Positions 45,761 through 54,908 of a stretch of 61,157 nucleotides of DNA are shown one piece after another. Origin of the DNA: Flammeovirga sp. OC4 (GTDB taxonomy: Bacteria; Bacteroidota; Bacteroidia; Cytophagales; Flammeovirgaceae); contig NZ_JTAM01000069.1 of assembly GCF_000812565.1 (NCBI RefSeq), positions 1 through 61,157 of the forward strand, read 5' to 3'. How positions within the stretch are numbered: position 1 is the first letter of the stretch; the number at the start of each line of letters is the position of its first letter. The notes under the pieces were generated by a model. It was given only the letters and a program-made list of their open reading frames with translations, searched no databases and had not been told where the DNA came from. The position numbers and the translations under genes are program-made.

Positions 45761-46711
45761 TTAATTACCCGTAGATATCTGCTGTATCAATAAATATAGA
45801 GAAACTACACTTGATATAACACTAACCATGAGAGTAACATCCTGTAAGTTTCTTGTATCAGACTTTCTTCTAGGTTCAATATAAATTACATCATTAGGCA
45901 TTACATGTAAATTCGCTTTTGCCATGCCTTGTATTGTACTTAAATCAATAAGCTGAACCGCTGGTTTATTTAAGCCATAAACAGGATCAGGGCGTATCAT
46001 TCTAATATTGGTAGCCATAATGTCATTCTGTACAGGAATACCATTACTGTTGCTATTACCATTATTTTGCCCACTTAGAGTAGCTTGCGAAATTACATCT
46101 AATAATGTCATATGTTCAGAACGTAATGGAATAATATTAGCTCCAGTAGCTCCCATTACTATTACTTTCTTATTAATATAGTTTGTTACTACATAGGGAT
46201 CTAAGTAGAATTCACTATATTTTTTTGCTAACACTTTGTTCGCTTCATCGAGTGTTAACCCGACTAAATTAACAGGACCAACTAAAGGAAGTACTACAAG
46301 GCTATCAGACTGAACCAAGTAATTTTTTGGCTCATCACCATTTTGTCTAATATTCATATTAAAAACACTGTTGGGATTTTCCAACATGTTGCCATTATTG
46401 CCACCGCCAAGGTTTCCTCCTGAATCATTTTTTTTTGATATCTGATCAGGCTGAAGATAATCTCCATTAGGGTCAACTATTGCTTCTCCATTATTTGTGA
46501 AAACAGACATTGCTATTTTATCATCAACATTGATGACGTAATTATGAAGGGCAGATTGTTGTGCATCCAGAAAAACTTCCTCATTGATACTTGTATCTGT
46601 TTTAAACAAAATACTCTTCTTGATAGAACAAGAAGATAAACTGATTAACAGAAGTAGTGTGATTGTGGATGTAAAATCAGATAGCTGTATAACCTTTTTG
46701 AAATGTTTCAT
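45761..46711 (-). CDS. Wza-like polysaccharide export lipoprotein
   Basis: This 316-residue protein has a lipoprotein signal peptide ending in SLSSCSIKK. A Poly_export domain at about 50-170 (YVINVDDKIAMSVFTNNGE, YLVQSDSLVVLPLVGPVNL) is interrupted by a Gly/Asn-rich insert (GGNLGGGNNGNMLENP). An SLBB-like region at about 175-285 and a C-terminal hydrophobic helix follow. It should form the outer-membrane export pore. It is the first gene of the four-gene operon running to 41439. Confidence 0.9.
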   Translation of the reverse strand: MKHFKKVIQLSDFTSTITLLLLISLSSCSIKKSILFKTDTSINEEVFLDAQQSALHNYVINVDDKIAMSVFTNNGEAIVDPNGDYLQPDQISKKNDSGGNLGGGNNGNMLENPNSVFNMNIRQNGDEPKNYLVQSDSLVVLPLVGPVNLVGLTLDEANKVLAKKYSEFYLDPYVVTNYINKKVIVMGATGANIIPLRSEHMTLLDVISQATLSGQNNGNSNSNGIPVQNDIMATNIRMIRPDPVYGLNKPAVQLIDLSTIQGMAKANLHVMPNDVIYIEPRRKSDTRNLQDVTLMVSVISSVVSLYLLIQQISTGN

Positions 46712-46815
46712 GTTTAGTTACATCAATAGCTTATTTAGCGAAATAATAAATCGAATAAGCTTAGAAAAAATAGACACTATTGCCTTGTAGAATTAAATTA
46801 AAACCAAAAATAATA

Positions 46816-46855
46816 AAAAAGGCCTACTCTCAGAATAAATTTCAAAGAGTAAGCC
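46816..46855 (-). terminator. Terminator of dsbD
   Basis: GGCctACTCT pairs with AGAGTaaGCC on either side of a 15-base loop, with a T-run on the minus strand (AAAAAA at 46814-46820 on the plus strand), 22 bases beyond the dsbD stop. Confidence 0.65.
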
Positions 46856-46876
46856 AAATTCTATCTATTAATTGTT

Positions 46877-48910
46877 TTATTTCTTAAATGACTTTACGCC
46901 TTCATCTAAGAAGTTGATAAAGTTTTCAACATTTAAGTCATAAGCTTTTGCAGGAGGCATTAAATCACCGTTGTCATTTAACAGGCAATAATAAGGTTGT
47001 GCATTACTGTTGAACTTCGTGATTTGGAAGTCAAAGTTTTTTGCTCCAATTGTCTTTTTCACATTACCATCAAATGTTGATGTTACCCATTCATCTTTTG
47101 GTAATTTAGTAGGATCATCTACATATAAAGCAAGAATGATATAATCTTCTTTTAAACGCTTCAATACTCTAGGATCTGACCAAACATTATCTTCCATTTT
47201 ACGACAGTTAGCACATCCATGTCCTGTAAAGTCAAGGAAAATAGGCTTGCCAAATTTCTTAGAAGCTTCTACCGCTTGATCATAATCAAAATACCCTTTT
47301 AGACCGTGAGGCAAATGAAAGATGTCTCCGTATTTGATTGGGTAAAGCATATCCTGTTTTTCTGAAGAAGCATCAATAGACGCGTTAGCAACTTCATCAC
47401 GGATAATCGATTTTAAATCAAAAGTATGATGTGTTTGTGGAGGTAAAATACCCGAAAGCATTTTCAAAGGAGCACCAAATAATCCAGGGATTAAATAAAT
47501 CACAAATGAGAATACAATTGTAGCTAAAATTAATCTTGGAGGACTGATGACGTCCATTGGAGAATCATGTGGTAAACGGATTTTACCTAATAAATAAAGT
47601 CCTAACATCATTGAAATAGCAATCCAAATTGCTACCATGATATCTTTATCTAAAACACCCCAGTGATATACTAAATCTACTGTTGATAAGAATTTGAAAG
47701 CTAAAGCTAATTCTACAAAACCTAGTACCACTTTTACTGAGTTTAACCACCCACCAGATTTTGGTAGTCCGTCCATTAACCTAGGAAATAAGGCAAACAT
47801 TGTAAATGGTAATGCAAATGCTGAGGCAAACGCTACCATTCCGAAAATAGGTTTAAAGTAAGCCCCTCCAACCGATTCGATTAATAAACTTCCTACAATT
47901 GGTCCTGTACAAGAAAAAGATACCAATGCTAATGTAAACGCCATAAAAAATACAGCAGCTAAGCCTCCTTTGTCAGCTTGTTTGTCCATCTTATTAACCA
48001 GCGAACTTGGTAATGTGATTTCAAACATGCCGAAAAATGACATAGCAAATGCTATAAAGATAATGAAGAATAGAATATTAGGAATCCAATGTGTCGAAAG
48101 TGCATTAGCAATACTAGCGTCTCCAGTAAGTGGAGCTAGTACAGCACCTACAAAACCATAGATAGCAATAATTGAAAATCCATATAGGAAAGCTTTTGCT
48201 TTACCCCCACTTTGATTTGTAAAGAATGATACTGTTAAAGGGATCATTGGGAATACACAAGGAGTAAATATTGCAATCAACCCAGATAGGAACGCTGAAA
48301 GCATAAAACCAAATAAGCTTTCCTCAGTGTCTTGTCCACTTGAAGAAACAGCTTTGATTTCACCTTTTTCAACTTGCTCTACTTTTATTTCCTTCTTTAT
48401 TTCTGTATCAACAGCTTCTTCAGCTTTTGCAATTTTAGCATCACCGAATGTAAAATCTTTACTTAAAGGAATACACTGTCCTGTTTCATCTGAACAACTT
48501 TGCCCTGATATACTTGTTACAATCTTAAATGGGACTTCAAGAACTTTTAGGGTTTGAGTGAATTCACCGTGCTTTTTAAAATAAGTAATATCACCTTCCC
48601 AAAGTTCATCATATTTTTTCTTTGGGTTGACAGGAGTAAATTCTCCAGCAACTTCAAATGTATTGTTTAAAGTGTATTCTACTTCAGTAAGCATTGGTCC
48701 TAGGTCAGGATCAAAATCTGAAGAATAGAGATACCAACCTTCTTTAATTTCCGCTTTATAAGTGATAGTAATAACTTCTCCCTTTTTTGGCGAATTGTTT
48801 GAAAGTTCAGCACTCCACTTGACTGGGTTAATCAACTGGGCGTTTGTAGTAGATATTATTCCTATAAGGAACAATCCTATTAGATAAATTGATCGAAAAA
48901 ATGTGTTCAT
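46877..48910 (-). CDS. dsbD: Thiol:disulfide interchange protein DsbD
   Basis: This 677-residue protein has a signal peptide ending in TNAQ and an N-terminal DsbD sensor domain at about 25-160. An eight-helix electron-carrying membrane domain follows (about 195-490, with Cys in FTPCVFPMIPLTVSFF and SFSCTGPIVGSLL). A C-terminal periplasmic thioredoxin domain carries GHGCANCRKMEDNVW near residue 566. It moves electrons from cytoplasmic thioredoxin to the periplasm. The likely partner in this window is the TlpA-like thioredoxin at 14570. A small DUF4286 gene lies 18 bp upstream on the same strand and is probably co-transcribed. Confidence 0.94.
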   Translation of the reverse strand: MNTFFRSIYLIGLFLIGIISTTNAQLINPVKWSAELSNNSPKKGEVITITYKAEIKEGWYLYSSDFDPDLGPMLTEVEYTLNNTFEVAGEFTPVNPKKKYDELWEGDITYFKKHGEFTQTLKVLEVPFKIVTSISGQSCSDETGQCIPLSKDFTFGDAKIAKAEEAVDTEIKKEIKVEQVEKGEIKAVSSSGQDTEESLFGFMLSAFLSGLIAIFTPCVFPMIPLTVSFFTNQSGGKAKAFLYGFSIIAIYGFVGAVLAPLTGDASIANALSTHWIPNILFFIIFIAFAMSFFGMFEITLPSSLVNKMDKQADKGGLAAVFFMAFTLALVSFSCTGPIVGSLLIESVGGAYFKPIFGMVAFASAFALPFTMFALFPRLMDGLPKSGGWLNSVKVVLGFVELALAFKFLSTVDLVYHWGVLDKDIMVAIWIAISMMLGLYLLGKIRLPHDSPMDVISPPRLILATIVFSFVIYLIPGLFGAPLKMLSGILPPQTHHTFDLKSIIRDEVANASIDASSEKQDMLYPIKYGDIFHLPHGLKGYFDYDQAVEASKKFGKPIFLDFTGHGCANCRKMEDNVWSDPRVLKRLKEDYIILALYVDDPTKLPKDEWVTSTFDGNVKKTIGAKNFDFQITKFNSNAQPYYCLLNDNGDLMPPAKAYDLNVENFINFLDEGVKSFKK

Positions 48911-48928
48911 GTTGTTATAAAAATCGTT

Positions 48929-49240
48929 TTAGATCGTTTCTTCTCTTAAAACAGAGCGGAATTGACTTACTTTTTCACCGAACTTCTGCTTAAGCTGGAT
49001 ATGCAAATCTTGTTCGTGTTGTCTCATAAAACGGTCTGCATCAGATAAACTCTCTACATCAAGCATCAATGCAAAGTTACTTCCTGTAGATTCTGCTTTT
49101 TCAGACAATAATTTCATCAGTTTATGACTTTTAAAGCACTTGGTATTTGTTACTTCAGGAATGAAATAAGTTTTCATCCATTCTTTCCACGTAGAAAGTA
49201 CTTCATCATCTACATGAAAAGAGATATTATATATGATCAT
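48929..49240 (-). CDS. DUF4286 family protein
   Basis: This 103-residue soluble protein begins MIIYNISFHVDDEVLSTWKEWM and contains the YFIPEVTNTKCFKSHKLMKLL and ALMLDVES segments typical of DUF4286, a ferredoxin-like (ABM-type) small fold. Function unknown; the ABM resemblance is from the strand-helix pattern. It precedes dsbD by 18 bp. Confidence 0.82.
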   Translation of the reverse strand: MIIYNISFHVDDEVLSTWKEWMKTYFIPEVTNTKCFKSHKLMKLLSEKAESTGSNFALMLDVESLSDADRFMRQHEQDLHIQLKQKFGEKVSQFRSVLREETI

Positions 49241-49838
49241 GGTATGTAATTTTTTGCAAAATAAAGAGTATCGTAATAATGTACTATTTTTTAAAATTCT
49301 TTTTCAATTTAATTACAATCAGGATCATCATTAAATTTCCTAAACCACCTAATTTATATGAATAATGAAATTTATTGACTACAAATATCAATTCAATTGA
49401 GTGAAGATTGATAGTTAATACTTCCTTGCTACTTGTACAAATTTCCTTTTGTTTACAACGTAAATGAATACGTTGTGTATTTTTATTGACTTATTCTAAG
49501 AAATAGTGTAATCCATTGATGTGACTTGTGTTGTAATACAACGTATATGCTCTAATGAAGTACATAATTAAATATGTACATAACTTTTGTAGGTTTTTCG
49601 TGCGTATGATCTGAGCTAGGTATAATGCTTAAACTTGTCATGTTTGTATATAACTGAATGGAGTATTGGAACTTTTTAATTCAATTTAGGATTGATGATG
49701 TAAAGAATACTTTGTTTTTGGGTTGTATTATTTCACTTTTTCAGTTTGAAGAAGATTTTAATCAAAATGTTGAAATAAAAAAAGATCTTACATGGGAACT
49801 AAAACGGAGTATTAGTCATATCGTAAAAAATAGTGACT
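49241..49838. other. 598-bp intergenic region with two related palindromes
   Basis: The region holds ACAACGTA-N6-TACGTTGT (49455-49476, perfect) and, about 55 bp further, GTTGTA-A-TACAAC (49530-49542, perfect), itself followed by GTA. Both contain the half-site ACAACGTA. A 63-codon frame at 49658-49849 overlaps the next gene and I do not accept it. Otherwise AT-rich with nothing else recognised. Confidence 0.5.
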
Positions 49839-50198
49839 ATGAAACCTAATTTTATTACAACATATCCTACTATTCCTTTATTAAAGATGAAGGTTTGGGA
49901 AGAAATTAAGACCTTTGCACAAGAAGAATATCAGCAGTTGTCAATCATAAAAAGTTTTCAAAGTGATTTTTATGATTTGATTTCAGAAGCGAGAGGGGGA
50001 ATTATTGATAATAACCAAGCCTTGCTTCTTCAGTCGTTGCATACTTTAAAAGGTATTGCGGGAACGATAGGTGCGACTAGACTTCAGTTTATAACAAAAG
50101 AAGCAGAAGGTATGGCACGCATTGATAATGCTTTTATTGATGAGATAGAGCATTGTGGAAAAGTGTCCATAGATGCATTGAATAATCATTGTGGATAA
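49839..50198 (+). CDS. Histidine phosphotransfer (Hpt) domain protein
   Basis: A 119-residue protein from ATG 49839, with an in-frame GTG two codons earlier. It is a four-helix Hpt domain with the phospho-accepting His in [20 protein letters not shown], near residue 75, followed by the KG pair. It would relay phosphate between receiver domains, and this window supplies free-standing receivers at 20109 and 58032. Its stop overlaps the start of queG by eight bases, so translation of the two is probably coupled even though they are unrelated in function. Confidence 0.85.
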   Translation: MKPNFITTYPTIPLLKMKVWEEIKTFAQEEYQQLSIIKSFQSDFYDLISEARGGIIDNNQALLLQSLHTLKGIAGTIGATRLQFITKEAEGMARIDNAFIDEIEHCGKVSIDALNNHCG

Positions 50199-51129
50199 GG
50201 TAAATCAGAAAGAAAAATATTCTAAATTAATAAAGGAAGAGGCTCAACGCCTTGGTTTCTCAGAGTGCGGCATTGCTAAAGCAGGTTTTTTAGAAGAGGA
50301 AGCAGATCCTTTAGAAAAATGGCTAAAAGCAGGAATGCATGGAGAAATGGGATATATGGCCAATCACTTTGATAAAAGATTAGACCCTACCAAGCTAGTA
50401 GAGGGGGCAAAGTCTGTAGTGATGCTTTCTTATAATTATTTCCCTGAAAAAGATTTAGCACAAGAAGGCAACTTCAAAGTGGCAAAGTACGCTTACGGAG
50501 AAGATTACCATTATGTGATAAAAAGAAAACTCAAAGATCTTGTGAAATTCATCAATGCTGAAATTGGTGAAGTAGAAGGTAGAGTTTTTGTCGATTCAGC
50601 TCCTGTCATGGAAAGAGCTTGGGCCAAAAAAGCAGGCTTAGGCTGGGTGGGCAAACATAGCTTACTTTTGAATAGAAATATGGGTAGTTTCTTCTTCTTA
50701 GCTGAATTAATTATTGATTTAGAATTACAAGAAGATGCTCCTATCAAAGATTACTGCGGAACATGTACAAGATGTATTGATGCTTGTCCAACAGATGCTA
50801 TTCCAGAAAAAGGTATTGTTGATGGAAGTAAATGTATTTCCTATTTAACGATTGAACTAAAGGAACAAATCCCAACGGAATTTCAGGGAAAAATGGAAGA
50901 TTGGATCTTTGGTTGTGACATTTGCCAAGATGTGTGCCCTTGGAATCGATTTTCAAAACCTCATAGTACAGATGAATTTTCACCTCATGATCAATTGGGT
51001 GAAATGTCTAAAAATGATTGGAAGGAGATTACAGAAGAAGTCTTTAAAGAAATCTTCAGAAAATCAGCGGTAAAGAGAACAAAGCTGGAAGGTTTAAAAC
51101 GCAATATTTCATTTGCACAAAAAAAGTGA
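50191..51129 (+). CDS. queG: Epoxyqueuosine reductase
   Basis: This 312-residue QueG carries out the last step of tRNA queuosine synthesis, reducing epoxyqueuosine with a cobalamin and two [4Fe-4S] clusters. Motifs are [45 protein letters not shown] and the cysteine sets [16 protein letters not shown] (near 190) and [12 protein letters not shown] (near 240). Length is normal for the form lacking the C-terminal HEAT domain. It starts at GTG 50191 and overlaps the Hpt gene by eight bases. A hairpin follows the stop. Confidence 0.95.
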   Translation: MDKVNQKEKYSKLIKEEAQRLGFSECGIAKAGFLEEEADPLEKWLKAGMHGEMGYMANHFDKRLDPTKLVEGAKSVVMLSYNYFPEKDLAQEGNFKVAKYAYGEDYHYVIKRKLKDLVKFINAEIGEVEGRVFVDSAPVMERAWAKKAGLGWVGKHSLLLNRNMGSFFFLAELIIDLELQEDAPIKDYCGTCTRCIDACPTDAIPEKGIVDGSKCISYLTIELKEQIPTEFQGKMEDWIFGCDICQDVCPWNRFSKPHSTDEFSPHDQLGEMSKNDWKEITEEVFKEIFRKSAVKRTKLEGLKRNISFAQKK

Positions 51130-51154
51130 TCACCTTCTGGTTTAGGTGACCACT
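51125..51154 (+). terminator. Hairpin overlapping the queG stop
   Basis: AGTGaTCACCT pairs with AGGTGAcCACT (one mismatch) around an eight-base loop. No strong T-run follows, so termination efficiency is uncertain. Confidence 0.5.
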
Positions 51155-51196
51155 GTATCAATTTCTTCTTTCTAATGTGAGTGAGTATGTTTTATT

Positions 51197-51403
51197 TTAG
51201 CCAACTAGTGCATAAGAATTAATGTGTTTGTTGCACTCGTTTTGGATTGTGAAGGCATACTTTGGAAAATTTGATTTACCCCAAGATCTCAAAGATAGTA
51301 CTTCATTGATCGACAGGATTCCCAAAGATTTGCGTAACTCTTTTAAAAATAAATGTCTGTCAAATGACACTTTTTTGAGAATTACCTTAGTATATTCAAG
51401 CAT
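51197..51403 (-). CDS. Small conserved-looking protein of 68 residues
   Basis: From ATG 51403 the frame encodes MLEYTKVILKKVSFDR followed by HLFLKELRKSLGILSINEV, a charged amphipathic helix-turn-helix pattern. I recall similar short proteins in Bacteroidota that open with LEYTK and contain KVSFDRxLFxKELRK. A longer frame starts at 51457 and would add 18 residues. The C-terminal part (KYAFTIQNECNKHINSYALVG) looks less conserved and may reflect decay or divergence. No function is known. The opposite-strand frame at 51222-51434 is its shadow. Confidence 0.5.
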   Translation of the reverse strand: MLEYTKVILKKVSFDRHLFLKELRKSLGILSINEVLSLRSWGKSNFPKYAFTIQNECNKHINSYALVG

Positions 51404-51584
51404 GATCGGGTACGGTTTTACTTGGTTCTCTTGAAAATTAAAAATTTGGTTGAACAATTATTTTGACATCTGCTAATAAGTGTAACGCTAATATAGTGTA
51501 TATGTTACATTTTTAGTAGGTATAATTCATTTTTTTAAACTTTTTTCACAACTTTTCTTCCTTCGAATTGTAGATATTTACGGT

Positions 51585-53063
51585 ATGAAAAGATCACTAT
51601 TGAAATTTCTTATTTTGAAGAGTTCAATCCAACAATTTGGACTTCTTATAATTTGCTCAATGCTGTTGTCATTCTCTACCTATGCTCAAACTGTAAGCAT
51701 TGCTATTGGTAGAACAGAAATTGGTCAGAACGAAAATTTTGAAATTACTTTAACTGTTAAAAATGGTCGTTTGACTAAATATTCTGAATTTCCAGACATT
51801 GAAGGTTTTAGAAAAGGTAGGCCATCCAACTCAAGTCAGACCTCAATCATAAACGGACAAGTATCTACACAACAGAGTGTAGTGCAGATGTATGCCCCAA
51901 CTAAACAAGGAACATTTAAACTGCCTCCGTTTTCTATGTCAGTAAATGGAAAGTCAGTAAATAGTAATGGAGCAACCATTAAAGTAGGTCCTCCTGTACA
52001 AAGACAGGTTTATGATCCTTTTGCTGATTTCTGGGGCGGTGGATCATCTTCAAGAAATCAACAAAACCAACAATTTATAGATGTAGAAGCTGATGCATTC
52101 TTCTCAGTAAGCACAGATAAAAATAGCGTCTATAGAGGTGAAGGTTTTAAAATGGACATCTCATTTTATGTAGCTGTTACCAACAGAGCCGAAATGGACT
52201 TTTATAAGTTGGATGAACAGGTGACTGAAATATTGAAGAAAGTAAAACCAAAAAATTGTTGGGAAGAAAACTTTAACATAGAATCTGTTCACTCAGAATA
52301 TGTTACTGTCAATGGGAAGTCTTACCGTCAATACAAAATTTATGAAGCCATGTTCTACCCGTTGAACACGGAAGATATTGTGATTGAGCCTACAGAATTG
52401 CAGATGATAAAATATCAGGTGGCACAAAGACAGTCTTTCTTTGGTAGAAATAGTAAGGAAACAGTAGAAGTTTTTAAATCTAGAGGCAAGACCATAAAAG
52501 TAAAACCACTTCCGAATAGTCAATACAAAAGTATTGCAAGTGTGGGAAATTATCGTTTAAGACAAAAGCTAAGCGATACGGAGATCCAAACTGGAGAAAG
52601 TGTAACGTTAGAATTTAAGGTAGAAGGTGTTGGTAATATATCGTCTATTCGCGAACCTGATTTAGTAGAATCAGAAGATTTACTTTTCTATCCACCAAGT
52701 GTTTCTCAGAATATCAAAAGAGCAAATGGAAAAGTAGTGGGTTCAAAAGAGTTTGTATATTACATAGAGCCTCAAGAACCTGGTGAGTATGATCTGAAGG
52801 ATTTTATCAGTTTGACTATTTTCAATACGAGAACAAAGAAATACGAAACACTATATCCTGAAGGAACTGTAGTTGTAAAAGGTAAAAGCCTAAGAGATGC
52901 CAAAATTTCAAAAACGGACCTTGGATCATTTTATGATGCGATGAAAAACGCTGATAACACCTTATTATCTATGGATAATACACCAATGATTCAGATTATT
53001 TTGAACATCTTTGTGGTAATCACATTGGTAGTAACAGCAGTGTTACTCTTTAAGAAGTTCTAA
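51585..53063 (+). CDS. BatD family protein
   Basis: This 492-residue protein has a signal peptide ending in STYAQ and a periplasmic region of beta-sandwich repeats. The latter opens with VSIAIGRTEIGQNENFEITLTV and YSEFPDIEGF, the signature of BatD. One C-terminal membrane helix (about 468-488) is followed by KKF. BatD proteins belong to the Bat (Bacteroides aerotolerance) complex with a MoxR ATPase and BatA/B/C/E; none of these is near. The next gene, a lipoprotein, lies 11 bp downstream and is co-transcribed. Confidence 0.88.
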   Translation: MKRSLLKFLILKSSIQQFGLLIICSMLLSFSTYAQTVSIAIGRTEIGQNENFEITLTVKNGRLTKYSEFPDIEGFRKGRPSNSSQTSIINGQVSTQQSVVQMYAPTKQGTFKLPPFSMSVNGKSVNSNGATIKVGPPVQRQVYDPFADFWGGGSSSRNQQNQQFIDVEADAFFSVSTDKNSVYRGEGFKMDISFYVAVTNRAEMDFYKLDEQVTEILKKVKPKNCWEENFNIESVHSEYVTVNGKSYRQYKIYEAMFYPLNTEDIVIEPTELQMIKYQVAQRQSFFGRNSKETVEVFKSRGKTIKVKPLPNSQYKSIASVGNYRLRQKLSDTEIQTGESVTLEFKVEGVGNISSIREPDLVESEDLLFYPPSVSQNIKRANGKVVGSKEFVYYIEPQEPGEYDLKDFISLTIFNTRTKKYETLYPEGTVVVKGKSLRDAKISKTDLGSFYDAMKNADNTLLSMDNTPMIQIILNIFVVITLVVTAVLLFKKF

Positions 53064-53074
53064 CGACAGAAATT

Positions 53075-53893
53075 ATGAAGGGAAACTTCTCTCTATATAT
53101 ACTTAAAATAATAACGGTATTATGCTTTTTCACCTCTTGTGAAAGGTATGTGGATACTGAACCTCCTGTTATTGAGTATTTTTATATTAATGGAAATGAT
53201 GGGAAAAGCGGTGAAGTAGATGTTGATACTTTAAGTACTGATTTGGAAATGCGTGCCTTTTTTAGAGATGAAAACGGAATGCTATCTTATACAGTTTCTT
53301 TTGAATATTTAGGTGGAGATGATTCACCAGGACTCAGAATACCGAACTATTTAAATGATTTTGATACGTTCCCTGTAGCAGGTGCACAGACAGAAATTTT
53401 CAGAACAATTAAAGTAGCATCAGGTCCTGATTCTGATAATTCGGCAGTAGCCGCAACTGGAGATTACAATGTACATTTGGATGCAAAGGACTTGGCTTTG
53501 AATGAAGCGGAGAGGGCTACTATCCCGATGGAATTCAGAAACTTTACTCCTTTTTTCAAATTTACTGATATTGAAAAGGATACTGTTGCAGGTCAAAAAG
53601 AAGTGAATTTTCCAATCAATTTTATCTTAGCGGATTTAGATAAAAATATGAATGCACTAAGTATGGAAATGATCTTACTGATCTATGACCCTGAGGATAT
53701 TGAAAATGGCGGAGTCAAAGATTCGTTATTACTGAAGTTCCCAGTGAGACAACCTATCTCAGGTGAAGATTCATTAGTTTATGCTGAATCATACGTTTTT
53801 CCTGATACAGGTAGCTATGAGTTGAGAATGAAAGCTGAAGATGATAGGAGAAATGAAACAGACGCTAATATTTTTATCAGAGTTGAGAATTAA
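53075..53893 (+). CDS. DUF4625-like lipoprotein
   Basis: This 272-residue lipoprotein has a signal ending in CFFTSCERY. It has an N-terminal beta-sandwich-like domain of about 130 residues (EPPVIEYFYING, FRDENGMLSYTVSF, GDYNVHLDAKDLALNEA) that resembles DUF4625. A second similar beta-rich half follows (TDIEKDTVAGQKEVNFPINF, GSYELRMKAEDDRRNE). It is probably exposed in the outer membrane or periplasm. It starts 11 bp after batD, which suggests a joint role. A bidirectional terminator follows. Confidence 0.68.
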   Translation: MKGNFSLYILKIITVLCFFTSCERYVDTEPPVIEYFYINGNDGKSGEVDVDTLSTDLEMRAFFRDENGMLSYTVSFEYLGGDDSPGLRIPNYLNDFDTFPVAGAQTEIFRTIKVASGPDSDNSAVAATGDYNVHLDAKDLALNEAERATIPMEFRNFTPFFKFTDIEKDTVAGQKEVNFPINFILADLDKNMNALSMEMILLIYDPEDIENGGVKDSLLLKFPVRQPISGEDSLVYAESYVFPDTGSYELRMKAEDDRRNETDANIFIRVEN

Positions 53894-53918
53894 AATTTGA
53901 TTAGAAATATATATATAC

Positions 53919-53959
53919 AAAGAGACCTCTTACATTTTAAATTTGTAAGAGGTCTTTTT
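53919..53959. terminator. Bidirectional terminator before era
   Basis: AGACCTCTTAC pairs with GTAAGAGGTCT around an 11-base AT-rich loop, with T-runs on both strands. Confidence 0.85.
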
Positions 53960-53972
53960 GATTGGAAGAAAC

Positions 53973-54866
53973 TTAATCGTTTTTATACCCAAACATCTTT
54001 AAGCTTTTATCATTTTTTCTCCAGTCTGCATCAACTTTTACATGAGTTTCAAGGAAGACTTTTTTCTGGATAAATTTCTCTAATTCTTTTCTTGAATCAG
54101 CTCCCACATGCTTCAGTTTAATACCCCCTTTACCAATGATGATACCTTTTTGACTTTCTCTTTCTACCATAATGGTAGCTTTGATCTTAATCATATCATC
54201 ATTTTCCTTATAGCTGTCTACAATTACCTCACAAGAGTAAGGAACTTCTTCCTTGTAGTGCATGAAGATCTTCTCTCTGATAATTTCGGAAACAAAGAAA
54301 CGCATTGGTTTATCCGTTAACTCCTCTTTATCATAAAAAGCCTCATGTTCAGGAAGTAAGTTTAAGATTTCATCTAAAATGGCAGGGACGTTAAAACCAT
54401 GTAAAGCAGAAACAGGCATAATCACTTTTGGGTTCAATTTCTCTTGCCAATACGTGACCTTTTTCAATACATCATCTTGCTTGGCCTGATCAATTTTGTT
54501 GATAATAACAATAATCGGAGCCTTTGTTTTTTCAAGCTTTATTAGAGCGTCTTTCTCTTTGAAAGTTTCAAAAATGTCTGTTACAAATAGAACAACATCT
54601 GCATCATTGAGTGAGTTATCCACAAAGTCCATCATAGACTCATGTAATTCGTATTTAGGGTTGATGATACCTGGAGTGTCTGAATAGACAATTTGATAAT
54701 CTTCAGAGCTCATGATCCCCATAATACGGTGACGAGTTGTCTGAGCCTTGCTTGTAATAATGGAAAGCCTCTCTCCTACCAACTCATTCATCAATGTGGA
54801 TTTACCAACATTCGGTTTTCCAACAATACTCACAAATCCCGCTTTGTGCTTTTTCTCTTCACTCAT
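53973..54866 (-). CDS. era: GTPase Era
   Basis: This 297-residue Era is the essential GTPase for 16S rRNA maturation and small-subunit assembly. The G domain has GKPNVGKST (G1), a G3 region SDTPGI and NKID (G4). The C-terminal KH domain contains IIGKGGIKLKHVGADSRKEL. Length is normal. It is 42 bp downstream of recQ on the same strand and probably shares its transcript. Confidence 0.97.
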   Translation of the reverse strand: MSEEKKHKAGFVSIVGKPNVGKSTLMNELVGERLSIITSKAQTTRHRIMGIMSSEDYQIVYSDTPGIINPKYELHESMMDFVDNSLNDADVVLFVTDIFETFKEKDALIKLEKTKAPIIVIINKIDQAKQDDVLKKVTYWQEKLNPKVIMPVSALHGFNVPAILDEILNLLPEHEAFYDKEELTDKPMRFFVSEIIREKIFMHYKEEVPYSCEVIVDSYKENDDMIKIKATIMVERESQKGIIIGKGGIKLKHVGADSRKELEKFIQKKVFLETHVKVDADWRKNDKSLKMFGYKND

Positions 54867-54908
54867 GATAATGTTCTACTTAATTATATATGTTTTGAGG
54901 AGCCGAAT

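Noticed and set aside
46805-46812. Minus-strand TATTTTTG as a promoter for the wza-like operon
   Set aside because: It lies in the T-run of the dsbD terminator and has no -33 partner.
49658-49849. 63-codon plus-strand frame before the Hpt gene
   Set aside because: It overlaps the start of the better-supported Hpt gene, has no recognisable motif and no promoter or start-site evidence.
51222-51434. 70-codon plus-strand frame
   Set aside because: It is opposite the minus-strand 68-residue protein, whose charge pattern looks more like a real protein.
54616-54624. Exact DnaA box TTATCCACA inside era, and another at 50190-50198 at the start of queG
   Set aside because: Single copies inside genes are expected by chance in AT-rich DNA; only the 30.0-30.4 kb group is clustered.
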